Of a DNA stretch of 64,000 nt, positions 1 to 7,574 are shown piece by piece. Source of the DNA: Gordonia sputi NBRC 100414 (lineage in GTDB: Bacteria; Actinomycetota; Actinomycetes; Mycobacteriales; Mycobacteriaceae); assembly GCF_000248055.1 (NCBI RefSeq), contig NZ_BAFC01000087.1:1-64000 (forward strand). The letters run 5' to 3'. Under the pieces are notes generated by a model. It saw only the letters and a program-made list of their open reading frames with translations. It did no database searches and was not told the origin of the DNA. The position numbers were made by a program, and so were the translations under genes. Positions within the stretch are counted from its first letter, which is position 1; each line of letters starts with the position of its first letter.

Positions 1-4
1 ACGC

Positions 5-36
5 GTTCGATCAGCGGTTGGCATCTCGATCAGCGG
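5..36. repeat. Two partial copies of the CTGATCGAGC repeat (inverted)
   Basis: The 10-mer CGATCAGCGG occurs twice just upstream of the SoxR box. It is the reverse complement of the core of the dispersed repeat found at 40275-40670 and at 63542. No full unit with the GTCGAGATCA half is present. These are probably remnants at the end of the gene preceding the window. Confidence 0.6.
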
Positions 37-40
37 GCAT

Positions 41-75
41 AGGCGACTTCAAGTCAACTTGAAGTCGCCTATCCT
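41..75 (+). promoter_or_regulatory. SoxR box and leaderless soxR promoter
   Basis: A perfect inverted repeat with 14-bp arms (AGGCGACTTCAAGT) and a 2-bp centre spans 41-70. Its inner 18 bp (47-64) differ from the canonical SoxR operator CCTCAAGTTAACTTGAGG at only three positions. A TATCCT hexamer (70-75) lies 6 nt before the soxR ATG, so the transcript probably starts at or next to the start codon. The operator would lie between the -35 and -10 elements, the usual place for MerR-family activation. This implies autoregulation (inference). Confidence 0.85.
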
Positions 76-81
76 CGTCGT

Positions 82-528
82 ATGGGCCTGAAGAAGATCG
101 AACTGTCCGTCGGTGAGTTGGCGCAGCGCGCGGGCATCGCGCCGTCGGCCGTGCGGTTCTACGAGGACCAGGGGCTGATCTTCTCGCGGCGTACGCCGGG
201 CAACCAGCGGCGATACCACCGCGCGATGCTGCGCCGGGTCGCGTTCATCCGCGCTTCCCAGGCGGCGGGGATACCCCTCGCGGTGATCGGGGAGGTGTTC
301 ACCGAGCTCGGCGATCACGAGTCGCCGTCGCGCGCAATGTGGGAGGCGGCGTCGCAGCGCTGGATCGCCGACATCAATCACCGGATCGAGCTGCTCGAGA
401 CCATGCGCGACATGATCGGCTCCTGCGTCGGATGCGGTTGCCTCTCGCTGGGTGCGTGCAACCTGCTCAACCCCGGCGATGAGCTGAACCGGCAGGGTGC
501 GGGGCCGCGTCGGCTTCCTATCGACTGA
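82..528 (+). CDS. soxR: Redox-sensing transcriptional activator SoxR (MerR family)
   Basis: A 148-aa MerR-family regulator. Residues 10-75 carry the winged-helix module with the RFYEDQGL motif. A dimerisation helix follows, then the SoxR cysteine cluster C115-x2-C118-x-C120-x5-C126, which in the family binds the [2Fe-2S] redox sensor. Length matches SoxR. The ATG lies 6 nt after a TATCCT -10 box with no Shine-Dalgarno, so the mRNA is probably leaderless. It sits directly under its own SoxR box, and no soxS is visible. In actinobacteria SoxR responds to redox-active compounds and controls exporters or oxidoreductases. The MFS transporter downstream could be a target, but no second SoxR box is seen there. 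Confidence 0.95.
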   Translation: MGLKKIELSVGELAQRAGIAPSAVRFYEDQGLIFSRRTPGNQRRYHRAMLRRVAFIRASQAAGIPLAVIGEVFTELGDHESPSRAMWEAASQRWIADINHRIELLETMRDMIGSCVGCGCLSLGACNLLNPGDELNRQGAGPRRLPID

Positions 529-566
529 CGCGTGCGGCGTCGGACGTCATCGTTAGGCTGAGCATC

Positions 567-1574
567 ATGGCCCGATCGACTCGCGTGGCCCTCGCTCTGG
601 GAAGTGGGGGAGCTCGCGGCTACGCACACATCGGCGTCGTCGCCGAACTCGACGCACGTGGGTACGAGATCGTCAGCGTCGCCGGATCGTCGATGGGCGC
701 GCTGGTCGGCGGGCTCTACTGTGCCGGGCGCCTCGACGACTACGTCGACTGGATCAGCGGGTTGTCCCAGCTCGACGTGATGCGACTGCTCGACGTCTCG
801 CTGTCCAAACCGGGCGGGATGATCGGCGCCGAGCGCATCCTGGCACGGGTCCGGGAGATCCTCGGCGACACCGTGATCGAAGACCTCGACATCCCGTTCA
901 CCGCGGTCGCCACCGATCTCGCCGCCGGGCGGCCGGTGTGGTTCCAGAAAGGCAGTCTCGTCGACGCCATCCGGGCGTCGATCGCGATTCCCGGAGTGAT
1001 CCGACCCCACGAGGTCGACGGCCGACTGCTCGCAGACGGCGGCATCCTCGACCCACTGCCCGTCGCGCCGACGTCCGCGGTCAGCAGCGACGTGACGATC
1101 GGCGTTGTGCTCGACGCCGACGACGGTGCAGAACACGGCGCGAGTCGAGCACCCAAGACCAAGGGCGTGATCCGCCGCAACATCACCCCGTTGTTGGAGA
1201 ACGACTGGGTGCGCTCGGTGCGCGAACGGTTCGGCGTCGAGGCCGACGACTCCGTTAGCCACGACGCACCCGCGGAGGACACGCCCGCCGGGTCGGACGG
1301 ATCCGACGACGTCGAGCCGCTGTCAACGTCGAGCGACGTCGACGACGGCGCCAAAGCGGCTCCGATGGGCAGGATCGAGATTCTGTTGCGCTCGCTCGAC
1401 ATCATGTCGATCGCGCTGACGCGCTATCAGATCGCGGGATACCCGCCGGACATCCTGATCCGAGTGCCGCGTAAAGCCGTGCGCACGTTGGATTTCCACA
1501 AGGCGACGGAGATGATCGAGCTGGGTCGTGCACTGACCGCCGAAGCGCTCGACAAGCTTCCGGAGGAGCCGTGA
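567..1574 (+). CDS. Patatin-like phospholipase (RssA/NTE-type)
   Basis: A 335-aa patatin-domain serine hydrolase. The N-terminus carries the oxyanion-hole loop GSGGARG (12-18) and the nucleophile elbow GSSMG with S42. The dyad aspartate is D157 in the DGG motif. These are the complete catalytic elements of bacterial patatins, which hydrolyse acyl esters of phospholipids or lysophospholipids. An acidic, low-complexity insertion at about residues 215-270 (DGSDDVEP, SSDVDDG) separates the catalytic core from a C-terminal helix region. TAGGCT at 554-559, 7 nt before the ATG, suggests leaderless expression. The next gene follows after 5 nt, so the two are likely co-transcribed. No signal peptide is visible. 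The substrate is unknown. Confidence 0.88.
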   Translation: MARSTRVALALGSGGARGYAHIGVVAELDARGYEIVSVAGSSMGALVGGLYCAGRLDDYVDWISGLSQLDVMRLLDVSLSKPGGMIGAERILARVREILGDTVIEDLDIPFTAVATDLAAGRPVWFQKGSLVDAIRASIAIPGVIRPHEVDGRLLADGGILDPLPVAPTSAVSSDVTIGVVLDADDGAEHGASRAPKTKGVIRRNITPLLENDWVRSVRERFGVEADDSVSHDAPAEDTPAGSDGSDDVEPLSTSSDVDDGAKAAPMGRIEILLRSLDIMSIALTRYQIAGYPPDILIRVPRKAVRTLDFHKATEMIELGRALTAEALDKLPEEP

Positions 1575-1579
1575 TCTGA

Positions 1580-2806
1580 GTGAAGCAGATTCCTCGCGGG
1601 ATCTGGGTGCTGCTGGCGGCCAACGTGGTCATTGCTCTCGGCTTCGGTCTGATCGCGCCCGCGCTCCCGACTTTCGCGCGCAGCTTCGACGTCGGCTACA
1701 CCGCGGTCTCAGCGGTGGTGTCGGCGTTCGCGGTGATGCGACTTGTCTTCGCGCCTGCCACCGGACGCCTGGTGACGGTCCTCGGCGAGCGTCGGATCTA
1801 CCTGACAGGTCTACTGATCGTCGCGGCGAGCACGTTGGCATGTGCGTTTGCGCAGAACTACATTCAGCTTCTGCTGTTCCGCGGTGCGGGCGGTATCGGT
1901 TCGACGATGTTCACGGTGTCGGCGATGGCGCTGCTGATCAGGTTGTCGCCCAACGAGATCCGCGGCAAGGTCTCGGGCTTCTTCTCCGCGGGCTTTTTGA
2001 TCGGCAACATCACCGGGCCGCTGATCGGCAGCGCGCTGGTCGGATTCGGCTTGCGCATGCCGTTCGTCGTGTACGCCGTCGCGCTGTTGATCGCATCGGC
2101 AGTCGTCGCAACACAACTGCGCGATACCGCGGCGCCAGAGGTCTCCGACGCTCCGCAACGAGGGGCGATGTCGCTGCGAACCGCGTTGCACGACAGCGCC
2201 TACCGCGCGATCATCGCGTCGAACTTCACGCAGGGTTGGGCGTCGATGGGCGTGCGCGTCGCGGTGGTGCCGCTGTTCATCACCGAGGGACTCGACGAGT
2301 CGGCCGCCATGACCGGTGTGGTCCTCGCCGTTTACGCAGCCGGTAACGTCGCCGCGATCCTGGTCGCGGGCAGGATGTCCGACAGGGTCGGTCGCCGACC
2401 GGTGATGCTTCCCGGCCTCGCCGTCATGGCGATCTCGACGGCGCTGCTCGGCTTTTCGCCGAACATCGTCGTCGCGCTGGTGCTGTCGCTGTTCGCCGGA
2501 GTCGGATCGGGCTTGTTCGCTCCGACGCATCAGGCCGCGCTCGCCGACGTTCTCGGCGCCAGACGTCAGGGCGGTTCGGCGCTTGCGGCGTACAGCATGT
2601 CGTCGGATCTCGGTGCGGTCACCGGACCACTGATCGTCGGTTTCGTTGCGGGAAGCGTCGGATTCGGCCCGGCATTCGTGCTGACGGGAGGGGTGGCCGC
2701 CGTGGCTTTCGTCGCGTGGCTGTTCGCACGCGAGTCGGCACCCGAGGTTGTCGGTGCCGTCCCGCGACTGCATCCGACCCAGCAGTCCGATCCCGACGCA
2801 CCCTGA
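1580..2806 (+). CDS. MFS transporter (drug/metabolite efflux type)
   Basis: A 408-aa major facilitator with about 12 hydrophobic segments. The central loop carries the motif-A-like GRMSDRVGRRP, characteristic of DHA-type proton antiporters. The N-terminal half has a degenerate copy (GRLVTVLGERR). The GTG start lies 5 nt after the patatin stop and follows a good ribosome-binding site (GGAGGA, 1562-1567), so the gene is translated from a dicistronic mRNA, unlike its leaderless neighbours. It probably exports a small lipophilic or drug-like compound across the plasma membrane. The substrate is not deducible. Proximity to soxR makes a stress-exporter role plausible but unproven. Confidence 0.88.
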   Translation: MKQIPRGIWVLLAANVVIALGFGLIAPALPTFARSFDVGYTAVSAVVSAFAVMRLVFAPATGRLVTVLGERRIYLTGLLIVAASTLACAFAQNYIQLLLFRGAGGIGSTMFTVSAMALLIRLSPNEIRGKVSGFFSAGFLIGNITGPLIGSALVGFGLRMPFVVYAVALLIASAVVATQLRDTAAPEVSDAPQRGAMSLRTALHDSAYRAIIASNFTQGWASMGVRVAVVPLFITEGLDESAAMTGVVLAVYAAGNVAAILVAGRMSDRVGRRPVMLPGLAVMAISTALLGFSPNIVVALVLSLFAGVGSGLFAPTHQAALADVLGARRQGGSALAAYSMSSDLGAVTGPLIVGFVAGSVGFGPAFVLTGGVAAVAFVAWLFARESAPEVVGAVPRLHPTQQSDPDAP

Positions 2807-2852
2807 CGCTCGGCGTCGAGCATGCACGGCCCTCGGCGACTAGATTTGATCC

Positions 2853-4088
2853 ATGCCTGCGTCGACTGCCAGCAGTGACTACACACTCGGCTCAAACACA
2901 GAGGTCGGCCGACTACGCGCGGTGATGCTGCACCGTCCCGGCGACGAACTACTGCGCCTCACCCCGCGCAACAGCGACCAACTACTCTTCGACGGTTTGC
3001 CCTGGGTGGCCCGTGCCCAAGAGGAGCACGACGAGTTCGCGGAAGCACTCACCGCGCGCGGCGTCGACGTCTTTCTCCTCGGTGACCTGCTCACCGAGAC
3101 GCTCGACCACAGCGGTGCCGCGCGAATCCAGGGCATTGCCGCGGCAGTCAACTCGCGCCTACTCGGGCCGCACCTCGCGGAGGAACTCGCCGGGTATCTG
3201 CGCGGGCTGTCCGCACCGGAACTCGCCGACGTGTTGACCGCTGGGATGACCTTCGACGAATTGCCGTTGACCCCGGCCGCGGAGTCGGCGTCGCTGGTGC
3301 GTCGGATGCACGTCGGGCCGGAGTTCGCCATAGCGCCGCTGCCCAATCTGCTGTTCACCCGCGACAGTTCGTTTTGGATCGGGCCTCGATTTGCGATCAC
3401 CTCGCTCGCACTGCCGGCCCGCGTGCGCGAGACCTCTCTGACCGATCTGATTTACGCGCACCACCCGCTGTTCACGGGTGCGCGACGCGCGTACGAATCG
3501 CAGGTCGCACCCGTCGAGGGAGGCGACGTGCTGCTGCTGGCACCGGGAGTCGTCGCCGTCGGAGTCGGTGAACGCACCACTCCCGCAGGCGCAGAAGCCT
3601 TGGCGCGCAGCCTGTTCGCCGACGGACTGGCCCACACCGCGCTGGCGGTTCCCATCGAGCAGCAGCGCGCCTTCATGCACCTCGATACGGTCTGCACCAT
3701 GGTCGACGCCGATGCCGTCGTGATGTACCCGAACATCCGCGACACCATGTCGGCATTCACGTTGCGCGACCTCGGCGACGGCGACGTCGACGTGAGCGGG
3801 CCGCGACCCTTCGTGGAGGCGGCAGCGGACGCGATGGGCATCGGCAAACTCCGCGTCATCGACACCGGCCTCGACCCGGTCACCGCCGAGCGCGAGCAGT
3901 GGGACGACGGCAACAACACTCTCGCAGTCGAACCGGGCGTCGTGGTCTCGTACAACCGCAACGTCGAGACCAACCGCAGACTCGTCGACTCGGGTATCGA
4001 GGTGATCGAGATCGAGGGCCGCGAACTCGGCTCGGGCCGCGGCGGTCCACGGTGCATGTCGTGCCCGCTGTCGAGAGATCCGCTCTGA
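2853..4088 (+). CDS. arcA: Arginine deiminase
   Basis: A 411-aa guanidino-modifying enzyme that hydrolyses L-arginine to citrulline and ammonia in the cytoplasm. Family motifs are present: an N-terminal [24 protein letters not shown] with the substrate-binding Asp, [11 protein letters not shown] with the catalytic His, and the C-terminal [11 protein letters not shown] with the expected catalytic C401. Length is normal. No arcB, arcC or antiporter is adjacent, so this is a stand-alone deiminase as at Rv1001 of M. tuberculosis, whose neighbourhood is conserved here. TAGATT (2841-2846) lies 6 nt before the ATG, consistent with a leaderless transcript. A GntR regulator starts 8 nt after the stop. 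Confidence 0.95.
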   Translation: MPASTASSDYTLGSNTEVGRLRAVMLHRPGDELLRLTPRNSDQLLFDGLPWVARAQEEHDEFAEALTARGVDVFLLGDLLTETLDHSGAARIQGIAAAVNSRLLGPHLAEELAGYLRGLSAPELADVLTAGMTFDELPLTPAAESASLVRRMHVGPEFAIAPLPNLLFTRDSSFWIGPRFAITSLALPARVRETSLTDLIYAHHPLFTGARRAYESQVAPVEGGDVLLLAPGVVAVGVGERTTPAGAEALARSLFADGLAHTALAVPIEQQRAFMHLDTVCTMVDADAVVMYPNIRDTMSAFTLRDLGDGDVDVSGPRPFVEAAADAMGIGKLRVIDTGLDPVTAEREQWDDGNNTLAVEPGVVVSYNRNVETNRRLVDSGIEVIEIEGRELGSGRGGPRCMSCPLSRDPL

Positions 4089-4096
4089 GGTCGACG

Positions 4097-4483
4097 ATGG
4101 ATCTCGCCGCACAACTCGCCATCGACGCCGACTCCGATCGCGCACCCTTCGAGCAACTCCGCCTCGGTGTCATCGACCTCGTCACACGCGGCGAACTGCT
4201 TGTCGGAGAACGACTTCCGACGGTGCGCGCACTGGCCGCCGACCTCGACCTCGCCCCGAACACGGTCGCGAAAAGCTATCGCGAACTCGAGGCCGCCGGG
4301 ATCATCGAGACCAGGGGCAGGCGCGGATCGTTCATCAAAGCCGGATCGAACACGACGCTCGACGACGCGCAGCGCGCCACCGTCGAGCACGTCGAAGCGC
4401 TGCGCGCGATGGGAGTGGACGACGCCACGATCGTCGAACTGGTCACGCGGGCCGTCGGCGGCGATGCGCAGCCCGCCCGCTGA
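4097..4483 (+). CDS. Small GntR-family regulator (YtrA-like)
   Basis: A 128-aa protein consisting almost only of a GntR winged helix. Residues about 15-75 contain PFEQLRLGVIDLV, GERLPTVRALAADLDLAPNTVAKSYRELEAAG and TRGRRGSFI. A short helical tail follows, with no large ligand-binding domain, which is typical of the YtrA subfamily. These proteins usually repress an adjacent ABC transporter operon, but none is adjacent here. The ATG at 4097 was chosen because it begins the conserved domain. A longer reading frame upstream overlaps arcA and is not supported. The 8-nt gap to arcA suggests co-transcription. Confidence 0.88.
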   Translation: MDLAAQLAIDADSDRAPFEQLRLGVIDLVTRGELLVGERLPTVRALAADLDLAPNTVAKSYRELEAAGIIETRGRRGSFIKAGSNTTLDDAQRATVEHVEALRAMGVDDATIVELVTRAVGGDAQPAR

Positions 4484-4493
4484 GCAACGTCCT

Positions 4494-4664
4494 GCTGGTT
4501 GAGCACGATCCCCGCTGGTTGAGCTACGTCTCGCTGGTTGAGCCTGTCGAAACCACACGGCCGCTGGTTGAGCTTGTCGAAACCACCCGCCGCTGGTTGA
4601 GCCTGTCGAAACCACCCACCGCTGGTTGAGCGACCCGCCGCTGGTTGAGCTTGTCGAAACCACC
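4494..4664. repeat. Array of seven TGGTT-type REP-like repeats
   Basis: The 11-mer GCTGGTTGAGC occurs seven times (starting near 4494, 4514, 4533, 4563, 4592, 4621 and 4640). Four copies are full units that continue with C/T-TGTCGA and end in AACCA. Each full unit has outer arms TGGTT and AACCA around a constant core GAGCyTGTCGA. The array fills the gap between the convergent GntR gene and pmt. The same core with different, compensating arms occurs at 40275-40670 and 63542. Confidence 0.85.
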
Positions 4665-4677
4665 CCGCCCCGAAGGC

Positions 4678-6300
4678 TCAGCCCCAGCTCGGCAGCCAGA
4701 GCTGTTGGTGCCACTGTTCCGGCGAGATGGGGCTCGCGGTCAGGATCGGCCACAGCCAGGCGAAGTTCGCCACCACCAGCCCGATGTAGATCGCGACGAC
4801 GATGATGCCGAGTGCCTGCCGTTCCGGCCGGGGTCTGCATGGCGACGATCTGGTCGTTCGCAGTATGTCGCCGCAACACAGTGCCAGGCCCATCACTAGG
4901 AACGGCGCGAGGACCGTCGCGTAGAAGAAGTACATCTGGCGGTCGAGTTCGGCAAACCACGGCAGAAATCCCGCTGCGTATCCGACGATCACTGCGGCGT
5001 ATCGCCAGTCGCGTCGGATGAGAAAGGCCCACAACCCCCAGAGCAGCATCGGAAGCGCGAGCCACCACATCGCCGGCGACCCGATCAGCATCTGGGCCCG
5101 GACGCACTGGCCGCCGCCACACTGATCGGGCCCATTCTCGAGCGCGTACAGCATGGGGCGCAGGCTCATCGGCCAGGTCCATGGCTTGGACTCCCACGGG
5201 TGGTGGTTGCCTGCGGAGTTCGTCAGCCCCGCGTGGAACTTGAGCACCCCCGCCTCGTAGTACAAGAGTGATCGCCACGCGCCGGGAACCCACGCGAACG
5301 GGCCGTCGGTCCCGATCGTGTTGCCGACCTGGTAGCGGTACACCGACGTCTCGCTGGTGAACCACGGCACGAAGCTCGCGAAGTAGATGGCGATCGGCAT
5401 CGCGACGAGGCTCGCGACACCGGGCACGGCGTCGCGGACAAGAGCGCCGGCCCAGGGACGTCGAACGTGATAGGCCTTGCGCGCGGCGACGTCGAATCCG
5501 ATCACCAGCAGGCCGAAGAAGACGATGTAGTAGATGCCCGACCACTTCGTCGCACACGTCAGGCCGAGCATCACACCTGCGGTGAAGCGGTACCACCGGA
5601 AACCGAGGCGGGGTCCGAACTGGGAGTCGTTGATGCGGCCGTCGAGGTAGGCGTTGAACATTCGCTCGCGTACCTGGTCGCGGTCGCAGATGACCGCGGT
5701 GAATGCGGCGACGACAAACAGGCACTGGAAGATGTCGAGCATGCCCATGCGGGACTGCACGAAGAGCACGCCGTCGCAGATCGCGAACACCGCGGCGATC
5801 GCTCCGACGAGCGTCGACCGTGCCATACGACGCACGACCCGATAGATCATCACCACGATCGCGACGCCCGCGACCGCGGACATGACTCGCCAACCGAGCG
5901 GACTGTAGCCGAACATCCACTCGCCGACGGCCAACAGCCATTTGCCGACCGGCGGGTGCACCACGAGCCCGTAGGCCGGATTGTCCTCGATCCAGTTGCC
6001 GCCGGTCAGCACCTGCCAACCCTGCGGAACGTAATGCTTCTCGTCGAAGACCGGTGTGGCGTGGTCTGTGGGGAGGTTCAGCCCCCAGAAGCGGGTGGCG
6101 ATGGCCACCAGGGTGATGATCAGACCGACGATCAGGCCCCGCCTGCGGTCGGGTGCGCCGAAGAGCGGCACCTCGATTTCGGGATCGGGCCGCACCCGCG
6201 TCGAACGCAGGGCAGCCACTTTGAGCAGGCGTCCACGGTCGGGTGTCGGATCGGCGGCGGGCGCAGCGATGGGGCCGTCGACGATGGTCACCCGGCCCAT
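4678..6300 (-). CDS. pmt: Polyprenyl-phosphate-mannose-protein mannosyltransferase (Pmt)
   Basis: A 540-aa integral membrane GT39-type glycosyltransferase that transfers mannose from polyprenyl-phosphate-mannose to secreted proteins on the outer face of the membrane. The first extracytoplasmic loop carries the family Asp-Glu pair D86-E87 (VFDEKHY). About ten or more hydrophobic segments follow, with HPPVGKW and the CATKWSG motif typical of actinobacterial Pmt. The N-terminal 50 residues are cytoplasmic and proline/arginine rich. It is divergent from rsmI, exactly as Rv1002c and Rv1003 are in M. tuberculosis. Its 3' end faces the repeat array after GntR. Confidence 0.92.
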   Translation of the reverse strand: MGRVTIVDGPIAAPAADPTPDRGRLLKVAALRSTRVRPDPEIEVPLFGAPDRRRGLIVGLIITLVAIATRFWGLNLPTDHATPVFDEKHYVPQGWQVLTGGNWIEDNPAYGLVVHPPVGKWLLAVGEWMFGYSPLGWRVMSAVAGVAIVVMIYRVVRRMARSTLVGAIAAVFAICDGVLFVQSRMGMLDIFQCLFVVAAFTAVICDRDQVRERMFNAYLDGRINDSQFGPRLGFRWYRFTAGVMLGLTCATKWSGIYYIVFFGLLVIGFDVAARKAYHVRRPWAGALVRDAVPGVASLVAMPIAIYFASFVPWFTSETSVYRYQVGNTIGTDGPFAWVPGAWRSLLYYEAGVLKFHAGLTNSAGNHHPWESKPWTWPMSLRPMLYALENGPDQCGGGQCVRAQMLIGSPAMWWLALPMLLWGLWAFLIRRDWRYAAVIVGYAAGFLPWFAELDRQMYFFYATVLAPFLVMGLALCCGDILRTTRSSPCRPRPERQALGIIVVAIYIGLVVANFAWLWPILTASPISPEQWHQQLWLPSWG

Positions 6301-6316
6301 CGTAATGGGCCGCTCG

Positions 6317-6322
6317 TACAGT
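6317..6322 (+). promoter_or_regulatory. -10 element of leaderless rsmI promoter
   Basis: TACAGT ends 7 nt before ATG 6330. This spacing favours ATG 6330 over the in-frame GTG at 6321, which overlaps the hexamer itself. No Shine-Dalgarno is present. Confidence 0.6.
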
Positions 6323-6329
6323 GATTCGC

Positions 6330-7205
6330 ATGAATCCCGCTCCGGACGTGTCAGATACCGACACCGGCAACGGCCGACTCGTGCTGGCTGCGACGCCGAT
6401 GGGCCAGGTCGACGACGCCTCGTCGCGGCTACGGCACGCCCTCGCGACCGCCGACATCGTGGCCGCAGAGGACACCCGACGCACCAAGGCGCTGGCCCAG
6501 GCGCTCGACGTCACGATCACCGGGAACATCGTCAGCTACTACGACCAGGTCGAGGCCGCGCGCACCCCGGCACTCCTCGATGCCATCCGCGCCGGAAGCA
6601 CCGTGCTGTTGGTCACCGATGCGGGCATGCCCTCGGTCAGCGATCCCGGGCACAAGATCGTCGCAGCATGTGCGGCAGCGGGTCTGCGGGTGACGGCACT
6701 GCCCGGACCGTCGGCCGTGACCACCGCGCTGGCGGTATCGGGCCTGCCGTCGGATCGCTTCTGCTTCGAGGGGTTCGCGCCACGCAAGCACCAGGCGCGG
6801 CTCGACTGGCTGGCCCAACTCGTCGACGAACCGCGCACCGTGGTCTTCTTCGATTCGCCCCACCGCCTCGCCGACACCATCGCGGACGCCGTCGACGTAC
6901 TCGGACCCGATCGCGAGGCGGCCGTGTGTCGGGAACTGACGAAAACCTATGAGGAGATCCGCCGGGGCCCGCTCGCCGACCTCGCGCAGTGGGCCGCCGA
7001 GGGTGTCCGCGGCGAGATCACCGTCGTCGTGGCGCCGGGGGAACGTCGGGTACCCGCCGTCGACGACCTCGTCGAGCAGGCCGAACGGCTCGTCGCGGGA
7101 GGTCTTCGACTCAAGGAGGCCTGCGCGCAGGTCACCGAGGGTACGGGCGTGTCGCGGCGCGACATCTATGAGGCGGTCCTGGCTGCGCGGTCGGAAGTCG
7201 ATTGA
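6330..7205 (+). CDS. rsmI: 16S rRNA (cytidine1402-2'-O)-methyltransferase
   Basis: A 291-aa tetrapyrrole-methylase-fold enzyme that 2'-O-methylates C1402 of 16S rRNA using SAM. Motifs are LVLAATPMGQ at the N-terminus, AAEDTRRTKAL, the SAM-loop TDAGMPSVSDPGHKIV, LPGPSAVTTALAVSGLP and the C-terminal GEITVVVAP. Length is normal. The start at ATG 6330 is set by the leaderless promoter and trims three residues from the longest frame. It is divergent from pmt and followed by a 369-bp non-coding stretch of duplicated hairpins. Confidence 0.93.
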   Translation: MNPAPDVSDTDTGNGRLVLAATPMGQVDDASSRLRHALATADIVAAEDTRRTKALAQALDVTITGNIVSYYDQVEAARTPALLDAIRAGSTVLLVTDAGMPSVSDPGHKIVAACAAAGLRVTALPGPSAVTTALAVSGLPSDRFCFEGFAPRKHQARLDWLAQLVDEPRTVVFFDSPHRLADTIADAVDVLGPDREAAVCRELTKTYEEIRRGPLADLAQWAAEGVRGEITVVVAPGERRVPAVDDLVEQAERLVAGGLRLKEACAQVTEGTGVSRRDIYEAVLAARSEVD

Positions 7206-7246
7206 GCGTGCCGACGGTGTCGGGGGCGGGGCGGGCCGGTGCGCGG

Positions 7247-7505
7247 TGGTGCGGAAAGTGGGGGAAGGGTTGTTTCCCCGGGTTGTTGACGTTTCCCCGC
7301 GACGTTTTGCGGGGAAAGGTTCGAAACTAGCGGAAGGGTTTCTTCCCCTACTTTCTGCGGGGCGCGGCGCCCGGCGCGGGGCCCGGCGCGGTAGTGCGGA
7401 AACTGGGGGGAAGGGTTTTTTCCCCGGGTTGTTGACGTTTCCCCGCGACGTTTTGCGGGGAAAGGTTCGAAACTAGCGGAAGGGTTTCTTCCCCTACTTT
7501 CCGCG
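7247..7505. repeat. About 112-bp direct duplication with stacked hairpins
   Basis: Two near-identical copies (about 7247-7358 and 7392-7505) are separated by a GC-rich linker; the offset changes from 145 to 146 by one indel. Each copy contains three inverted repeats: GGGGAA...TTCCCC (7261-7279), TTTCCCCGC...GCGGGGAAA (7292-7317) and GGAAG...CTTCC (7332-7346). The block occupies most of 7206-7574, between rsmI and the minus-strand regulator, whose 3' ends converge. No coding potential was accepted. It may act as a strong bidirectional transcription block. Confidence 0.85.
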
Positions 7506-7574
7506 CCGCGAAACGCGCGGAAGTCGACGCCGCCACAACCGCGACGGGACCACGAAGCCCGCAGACGACGCCGG

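Noticed and set aside
4494..4664. Possible CRISPR array
   Set aside because: Units are short, themselves dyad-like, and separated by irregular low-complexity bits instead of uniform unique spacers; no cas genes are present. The same family recurs elsewhere as dispersed copies.
3452..6529. 1025-codon minus-strand open frame over arcA and pmt
   Set aside because: It runs antisense to arcA, translates the repeat array into Ser/Thr-Gly peptide, and is out of frame with Pmt. High GC produces such frames by chance.
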